Shown here in pieces: positions 14,589 to 16,981 of a DNA stretch of 16,981 bases (within the stretch, counting starts at the first letter, position 1; every line of letters starts with the position of its first letter). This DNA comes from Burkholderiales bacterium (GTDB taxonomy: Bacteria; Pseudomonadota; Gammaproteobacteria; Burkholderiales; Casimicrobiaceae), in contig JAICVH010000007.1 of the NCBI GenBank assembly GCA_025935435.1, forward strand, positions 1 to 16,981, written 5' to 3'. Under the pieces are notes generated by a model, which was not told the DNA's origin, did not search any database, and worked only from the letters and a program-made list of their open reading frames with translations. The translations under genes were made by a program, and so were the position numbers.

Positions 14589-14965
14589 CGCGCGGCGAGC
14601 GGCGGTTTTTGTCGCAACCAGAAAACGCGCGCGTAGATCGTTGCATTGATCGCGACCAAGGCAAGCGCCAGCACGCTCTGAAGCTCCGCCGTCAGTCCGT
14701 CCGGGTACAGCGCGCCGAGCAGGTAGCGTTCGATGAAGCTTCCGCTGTAACCGACATCACCCGCTTGGGTACGCAGCGTGTTCTCGACGTACGTGAGCGG
14801 GCACACGCGGCCGGTGGACTCGACGAACACACCCCACGCCACCGCCGGGAGATGCAGCCACAGGATCCACCGCCAGCGCAGAACAAGCAGCGCGCCGAGC
14901 GTGGCGAACGCGACGAACGCAGCGTGCAGCAGGAGCACCACGTCGGCTGCGATCCGCGACGTCAT
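14585..14965 (-). CDS. DUF2784 family membrane protein
   Basis: The 126-residue protein has hydrophobic segments at about 5-29, 33-52 and 95-117 and the motif CPLTYVENTLRTQAGD followed by VGYSGSFIERYL, which marks the DUF2784 family of small inner-membrane proteins. No function is known. Its stop overlaps the start of the metallophosphoesterase by 4 bp, so the two are translationally coupled. A 48-base gap separates it from the TPR gene upstream. Confidence 0.85.
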   Translation of the reverse strand: MTSRIAADVVLLLHAAFVAFATLGALLVLRWRWILWLHLPAVAWGVFVESTGRVCPLTYVENTLRTQAGDVGYSGSFIERYLLGALYPDGLTAELQSVLALALVAINATIYARVFWLRQKPPLAAR

Positions 14966-15013
14966 CGCTTGGACTCGCCGGCGCGAGCCGCGCGCGCACC
15001 TGGCATCGTTGTT

Positions 15014-15664
15014 TCAGACCGTGCGCTTGCGACGCTCGGCGAGCAGTTGTTCCGTCGCACGAATACTGATCTCGACACCGGTCATGTTGGGATTGACGGC
15101 AAGCGCGCGCTTCCAATACTGGATCGCGCGTTCGTATTGCTCGAGCTGGAAGTAAATCTGTCCGTAGCCGGCGAGCGCGCCGAAGTGCATCGGGTTGCGT
15201 TTCATCACCTCGTCGCAGTCGGAAAGCGATCGGCGGAACTCGCCGGCGAGAAACAGCGCCGTCGCGCGCTTGTTCCAGGCTTCAGCGAAATCCGGCTTGC
15301 GTTCGATCACCTGTGAAAAAATCGCGATTGCATCGTCGAGCGCGCCTGCCTGCATGCGCTCGATGCCGGTCGCGAGCAGTGCGTCGATCTCCGCGTCGCC
15401 CGATCGGCTCCAGAGCGCCCACAGCGCCTGCTCCGCGACGTTACGCACGTAAGGACTTTCATCCATCAGGTGATTGCGGATGAGCGTCGCGTCGTCCTGT
15501 GAGCCGTGACTCGCGATCCAGGCTAGCGCCTCGGCGCGCTGGTCAGCGTCGGCGGACGCTGCCGCCCGCACCGCGTCCTCGTGCGTGGATGGCGGCGCGG
15601 CGAACGCTGCCGCTGCAAACGTCAGAACGAGCAATGCGGCGAACGGTGACAGGAAGGCCCTCAT
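15014..15664 (-). CDS. Exported TPR-repeat protein
   Basis: The 216-residue protein has a signal peptide (cut near FAA, residue 23), a HEAT-like helical segment (about 28-90: ADQRAEALAWIASHGS, ESPYVRNVAEQALWAL), then about three TPR units between 92 and 195 (DDAIAIFSQVIERKPDFAEA, RSLSDCDEVMKRNPMHFGA, ERAIQYWKRALAVNPN). TPRs bind protein partners; a periplasmic scaffold role is likely but the partner is unknown. The ATG at 15664 forms a 4-bp ATGA overlap with the preceding stop and gives the better signal peptide; an ATG four codons upstream (15676) is the alternative. Confidence 0.85.
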   Translation of the reverse strand: MRAFLSPFAALLVLTFAAAAFAAPPSTHEDAVRAAASADADQRAEALAWIASHGSQDDATLIRNHLMDESPYVRNVAEQALWALWSRSGDAEIDALLATGIERMQAGALDDAIAIFSQVIERKPDFAEAWNKRATALFLAGEFRRSLSDCDEVMKRNPMHFGALAGYGQIYFQLEQYERAIQYWKRALAVNPNMTGVEISIRATEQLLAERRKRTV

Positions 15665-16326
15665 GGAGACTCGCATTCGGTTTCAACGTACCGACTTCCG
15701 GGTGAAAGTACCGTCGACGCCTGGTTCGGCGCTGGCGTCGATTCCGGGAAACACGTGCGAAAAGCTTCCGAGCCCGCGCTGCTCAGTAAGCCGTCCATCC
15801 GCTCGAACAACCTGCGCAGGTCGCCGTGCTTGCGTCGATAGGCGGGGTTTCGCCGGGCCAGTTCCGTTTCGTTGGCGACGGTCAGTTCACAAAAGTCGCG
15901 TAGCAGCGCATGCGTGATCGCATATTCGGTACGTGCGAAACGATCGACGAAGCGCGTTTGATCCGGCGTTCCGATGCGCGGGTGAAACTGTTCGCGATCG
16001 CAGGCGCCGTACAGATAAGCGATGTGCTCCGCGTCATCGCCGATCCATGCTGCGATGGTGCGGCGGTCGTCGACGCCGACGAGCGCACCGCGAATGCCCG
16101 CCGTGCCGTAAACGGCGTGATAGAGCCCCGCAAGGCAGAGCGCATCGCGATTGCCCCAATCGCGCAGCAACTGCGCGGTACCGTGCAGATGCTCGGCGAG
16201 CGTCCCATTCACATGCGCAAACGCCGTCGCGCCGAGCGCGGCAAGGCGAGCCTGCGGATCGTGGGGCGTGCCGACCACCCGATTACCTGTGCCAGGTGCG
16301 AACACCGCAGCAGGCTGCTTCGTCAC
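15661..16326 (-). CDS. DUF6817-like protein with conserved His residues
   Basis: The product has 221 residues. The stretch FAHVNGTLAEHLHGTAQLL (36-54) followed by WGNRDALCLAGLYHAVYGTAG (57-77) is His-rich (38, 46, 48, 70) and resembles, from memory, the DUF6817 domain, which looks like an HD-type metal-binding helical fold. A phosphohydrolase role is possible but not shown. The start is GTG at 16326, in a 4-bp GTGA overlap with the VOC stop; no ATG fits as well. The C-terminal tail is Ser/Pro-rich and looks disordered. It is coupled by ATGA to the TPR gene. Confidence 0.75.
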   Translation of the reverse strand: MTKQPAAVFAPGTGNRVVGTPHDPQARLAALGATAFAHVNGTLAEHLHGTAQLLRDWGNRDALCLAGLYHAVYGTAGIRGALVGVDDRRTIAAWIGDDAEHIAYLYGACDREQFHPRIGTPDQTRFVDRFARTEYAITHALLRDFCELTVANETELARRNPAYRRKHGDLRRLFERMDGLLSSAGSEAFRTCFPESTPAPNQASTVLSPGSRYVETECESP

Positions 16327-16676
16327 GGGTTCCCATATTTCGGCTGATAGAGCTGGATGCGAAAATCCCCGGGCACGCGAAAATACGTGACGAGTCCATA
16401 GCCGTGATCCTCGACCGCCTGCGTGAATTCGACGCCGCGCGCACGTAACGTCGCGACGGTCCCTTCGATGTCATCGCAGAAAAACGAGATGTCCGCGGTC
16501 CCGGACGGCGGCTCGGAGCCTTCGGTCGGATGCACGCCGAGGTCCGCCTTGGGTGCGTCGAAAATCAACCAGCCGTCGCCGACATCGGTACCTTGCAGTC
16601 CGAGCTTGTCGCGCAGGAACGCTCGAAGCTCCGCAGCCTGCGACGAGTAGAACATGGCATGCATTCCGCGAATCAT
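16323..16676 (-). CDS. VOC family protein
   Basis: The 117-residue protein begins MIRGMHAMFYSSQAAELRAF and carries KLGLQ, WLIFDAPKADLGVHP, DISFFCDDIEGTVATLRARG and a final VPGDFRIQLYQP, the paired beta-alpha-beta modules of the VOC fold. It is unlike the two VOC proteins encoded near 14 kb and resembles extradiol dioxygenase-like or antibiotic-binding-like VOC proteins of unknown substrate. A GGAGG ribosome binding site supports the ATG. It heads a tightly coupled group with the DUF6817-like and TPR genes. Confidence 0.87.
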   Translation of the reverse strand: MIRGMHAMFYSSQAAELRAFLRDKLGLQGTDVGDGWLIFDAPKADLGVHPTEGSEPPSGTADISFFCDDIEGTVATLRARGVEFTQAVEDHGYGLVTYFRVPGDFRIQLYQPKYGNP

Positions 16677-16682
16677 CGTGCA

Positions 16683-16687
16683 CCTCC
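16683..16687 (-). promoter_or_regulatory. Ribosome binding site of the VOC gene ending at 16323
   Basis: GGAGG on the - strand lies 6 bases before the ATG at 16676. It is a strong site, in keeping with this gene leading a coupled set. Confidence 0.7.
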
Positions 16688-16735
16688 GTCGCGAGTCGCC
16701 TTCCGCTTTGCGCGCGACTCCGCCCGAACGCGACT

Positions 16736-16981
16736 TCAGGGTGCCTCCGGCCGATCGCGCGCTACGATGGCAAGGTACTCCGAAAGCAGGTCGTTGGCAG
16801 CCAGCGGCTTGACCATAACGATTACCGTGTTGACGCGCTCACCCATGACGACGCCATGGCGACGTCGTACCTCGCGGTAGCCCGCGCGCTGCCAGAACCG
16901 CGCCGCTCTTGCATTGCCCGCTACGACGCCGAGCCGGATCCAGCGCGCGCCGTTACCGGCCGTCCACCCCTCCAGCCGTTC
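16736..16981 (-). CDS. GNAT family N-acetyltransferase, C-terminal part only
   Basis: The - strand frame is open from the right edge of the window to a TGA at 16736, giving 81 residues. LGVVAGNARAARFWQRAGY, followed by a strand with RVNTVIVMVKPL, is the typical C-terminal half of a GNAT acyl-CoA N-acyltransferase: the residues after motif A, then the N-A-A-FW--GY helix and last strands. The acetyl-CoA binding loop and the start lie outside the window. Substrate unknown. It is followed by the VOC gene after a 59-base gap. Confidence 0.8.
   Translation of the reverse strand, partial: ERLEGWTAGNGARWIRLGVVAGNARAARFWQRAGYREVRRRHGVVMGERVNTVIVMVKPLAANDLLSEYLAIVARDRPEAP

Noticed and set aside
16693..16720. 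A 7-bp inverted repeat (GAGTCGC and GCGACTC) after the GNAT gene, as a terminator.
   Set aside because: The loop is 14 bases and there is no U-run on the - strand; such short GC-rich pairs are expected by chance here.
1..16981. A phage-defence or CRISPR system.
   Set aside because: No repeats with regular spacing, no nuclease or toxin-antitoxin pair, and the helicase is a housekeeping Lhr rather than a defence helicase.

Overview
The window (16,981 bp, high GC, strong preference for G or C at third codon positions, dense coding) looks like chromosomal DNA of a proteobacterium, most likely a betaproteobacterium or a related gammaproteobacterium. This rests on the gene content (full-length Lhr helicase, OpgC-type membrane acyltransferase, STM3117-like VOC protein, dodecin) and on a short palindromic repeat of the REP type. 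It is inference; no rRNA or marker gene is present. No tRNA, rRNA, CRISPR array, transposase or phage gene was seen, and no gene-free stretch exceeds 300 bases.

Left part, + strand (1-1841): the 3' end of a PQQ-dependent sugar (sorbosone-type) dehydrogenase, a small exported protein of unknown function whose stop codon lies inside a REP-like repeat, and a dodecin flavoprotein gene.

Left-centre, - strand (6060-1936): a three-gene module. It encodes an exported 218-residue protein, an exported CsgG-like protein, and a Ser/Thr protein kinase with one transmembrane helix and a large periplasmic region. By eye, part of the kinase's periplasmic region resembles the exported protein. This is the most interesting locus here: it looks like an envelope-sensing kinase encoded with its periplasmic partners.

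Centre, + strand (6206-12010): a full-length Lhr helicase, divergent from the kinase module. It is followed by a perfect inverted pair of the same REP-like repeat, then an OpgC-type membrane protein.

Right part, - strand (16981-11988): a long co-directional run read from right to left. It comprises a partial GNAT acetyltransferase, a VOC protein, a DUF6817-like protein, an exported TPR protein, a DUF2784 membrane protein, a YfcE-like metallophosphoesterase, two tandem VOC proteins, a GFA-family zinc protein and an exported SGNH hydrolase. Several junctions are 4-bp overlaps, so translational coupling is likely. The SGNH hydrolase seems to have its own extended -10 promoter and overlaps the end of the OpgC-type gene tail to tail.
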